Source of the DNA: CAZAFM01 sp964484395
Lineage (GTDB): Bacteria; Campylobacterota; Campylobacteria; Campylobacterales; CAZAFM01
NCBI GenBank assembly: GCA_964484395.1
Contig: CAZAFM010000063.1
Coordinates: 1 to 15,423 of the forward strand
Direction of reading: 5' to 3'
DNA: 15,423 nucleotides
A program made the position numbers and the translations under genes. Each line of letters opens with the position of its first letter. Position 1 is the stretch's first letter. The notes under the pieces are model-generated. The model ran no database searches and was not told where the DNA came from. It saw only the letters and a list, made by a program, of their open reading frames with translations. Below, in pieces: positions 14,426-15,423 of the stretch.

Positions 14426-14956
14426 ATGAAAAAAATAGCCCTAATAGCAAGTATAGTAGTAGCAGGAGTGCTTCTAAGTGGATGTGGAAGCAAATCAAAG
14501 CTCATCAAAGGAGCAGGTGATTTAAATGGTGAAAAAGTAGATATGTATGTAGTAGAAGGTGTAGAGAGCTGGAGAAGCCCCTCAGGTGGATACAACATCA
14601 CTACAAGAAACGCCCAAATGCTACTAAATGCAGCAAAAGCCACGATACATGAAGGAAAAAGCTACTTTGCAGTCTATAAGCCAGATGCGATAAGTAATGT
14701 GGGTGGCTCTATGATAAACACACCAGAGGAGTATATAGAAGAGTGCCTACCAACAGGTGCAAACATAACAACAGTCGGAAATGCAAGATGTGGGTTTGAT
14801 GGGAGAAATGTGAAAGCTAGTATGCTCATAGTGATGTTTGATGAGCAACCAGTAGAGTACACAACATACGATGCGCAGTATGTCATAGACTATATGAACC
14901 AGAATGGTTATGAAAGAGAGGATAGCTGGGATGAGTTTGTAGATAAAACAAACTAG
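14426..14956 (+). CDS. Small lipoprotein of unknown function
   Basis: A 176-residue protein with a classic lipoprotein signal peptide, lipobox LLSGC with Cys at 20. The mature part is soluble and periplasmic by prediction, with two Cys (107 and 122) that could form a disulfide. No domain recognised. AGGAG lies seven bases before the ATG. Co-transcribed with the TraT-like gene (10-base gap), so it may act at the cell envelope with it. There is nothing in the protein that links it to CRISPR. Confidence 0.8.
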   Translation: MKKIALIASIVVAGVLLSGCGSKSKLIKGAGDLNGEKVDMYVVEGVESWRSPSGGYNITTRNAQMLLNAAKATIHEGKSYFAVYKPDAISNVGGSMINTPEEYIEECLPTGANITTVGNARCGFDGRNVKASMLIVMFDEQPVEYTTYDAQYVIDYMNQNGYEREDSWDEFVDKTN

Positions 14957-14987
14957 CGAGTGCCTTATGGTGCTCTGCTATGTATGG

Positions 14988-14993
14988 TAAAAT
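14988..14993 (+). promoter_or_regulatory. Candidate -10 box before the CARF gene
   Basis: TATGGTAAAAT gives a -10 TAAAAT with upstream TG context, a style common in Campylobacterota. It lies in the 73-base gap after the lipoprotein stop and would start a transcript near 15000, so the CARF gene may be transcribed independently of the lipoprotein genes. No copy of the WYL-type dyad is present here. Confidence 0.45.
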
Positions 14994-15029
14994 GGTGCAA
15001 ATAATTTTAGGTGGAGGTTGTTGTTAAAG

Positions 15030-15423
15030 ATGATTATTTCTATACTTGGTCTAGCAGGAAGAGATAAAGACAAAAATCCCACTAAAGCAAACTATCAGCC
15101 ACCTAAAGATGAGCCTGATTTTATAAAAGAGGGAGAGTACCATAACTCTACAGATGTTATGATAAAAAATTTTCAAGATGAAAAGTTTATCTTTCTTGGC
15201 ACTAAAGACTCTGAAAATCATCAAAATGGCTTGATTGACTTTTCAAAATGCAAGAGTAGTATCGAGTATTTTAATCCATCTGACACGAAAGCTATTTTTG
15301 ACCTAATGTACAAAGTACTATCAAATATAGATGAGCCAATACTTTTTGATATAACCCATGGCTTTAGGGATACGGCTATTATGAGTGTCTTAGCTACTGT
15401 GATAAATAGATTTACTAATAAAA
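15030..15423 (+). CDS. CARF-domain protein, TM1812/Csx1-like (5' part only)
   Basis: An open frame of 131 codons running off the window end. The N-terminus IISILGLAG (2-10) is the first strand of a Rossmann-like CARF domain, KANYQ (19-23) follows, and LFDITHGFRD (105-114) is the hallmark of TM1812/Csx1-type CARF proteins, which bind cyclic oligoadenylate made by Cas10. The effector domain, often a HEPN RNase, would lie beyond the window and cannot be judged. ATG at 15030 has GGAGG twelve bases upstream, a slightly long spacing; in-frame TTG codons at 15018 and 15021 are too close to that site. It lies over 5 kb from the cas operon in the opposite orientation, but is the only visible receptor for its signal. 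Confidence 0.8.
   Translation, partial: MIISILGLAGRDKDKNPTKANYQPPKDEPDFIKEGEYHNSTDVMIKNFQDEKFIFLGTKDSENHQNGLIDFSKCKSSIEYFNPSDTKAIFDLMYKVLSNIDEPILFDITHGFRDTAIMSVLATVINRFTNK

Noticed and set aside
14097..14886. Minus-strand open frames opposite the two lipoprotein genes
   Set aside because: They lie fully opposite genes with signal peptides and ribosome sites, and their own proteins look like antisense translations without domains.

Overview
The window is AT-rich DNA, most likely chromosomal and from a Campylobacterota bacterium (Sulfurimonas/Sulfurovum/Arcobacter-like). This assignment is an impression from codon use, short intergenic gaps, promoters recognisable mainly by their -10 box, and the style of the proteins; no rRNA or housekeeping marker is present to confirm it. 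The dominant content is a type III CRISPR-Cas locus with unusual accessory genes.

Left part, minus strand (about 1-9850). A nine-gene operon runs from 9754 down to 409 and every neighbouring pair of genes overlaps by 4-14 bases. In order of transcription it encodes Cas6, a small Cas10 without an HD nuclease domain but with an intact GGDD cyclase motif, a short Csm3-like Cas7, a Csx10-like RAMP, a protein with two fused Cas7 domains, a Fic-like protein with an altered catalytic motif, a small protein resembling the type III-associated TIGR04423 family, a second Fic protein with a full HPFxDGNGRxGR motif, and a TIGR03986-type large RAMP. Downstream lie an AT-rich leader and a minimal CRISPR array, also read on the minus strand: one complete 36-bp repeat, one 32-bp spacer and a terminal repeat that keeps only 19 bp. 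No cas1/cas2 is seen.

Middle part (about 9850-12700). Divergent from the cas operon is a DUF4143-type AAA ATPase. Facing it is a two-transmembrane protein of unknown function, then a vapBC toxin-antitoxin pair whose toxin gene is frameshifted in a 7-base homopolymer.

Right part (12699-15423). A WYL-domain transcriptional regulator on the minus strand is followed, divergently, by a TraT-like lipoprotein gene, a second lipoprotein gene, and the start of a CARF-domain (TM1812/Csx1-like) gene cut by the window end.

How it fits together. The GGDD of Cas10 predicts cyclic-oligoadenylate signalling, and the CARF protein is the obvious receptor. The strongest unexplained signal is regulatory: the promoters of the cas operon, of the unknown membrane-protein gene and of the WYL regulator share one architecture on the minus strand, a 13-bp dyad GACAnTCAnTGTC followed by exactly 12 bases and a -10 box. 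This suggests a small WYL-controlled defence regulon that includes the type III operon with its two Fic proteins and a membrane protein not otherwise linked to CRISPR.
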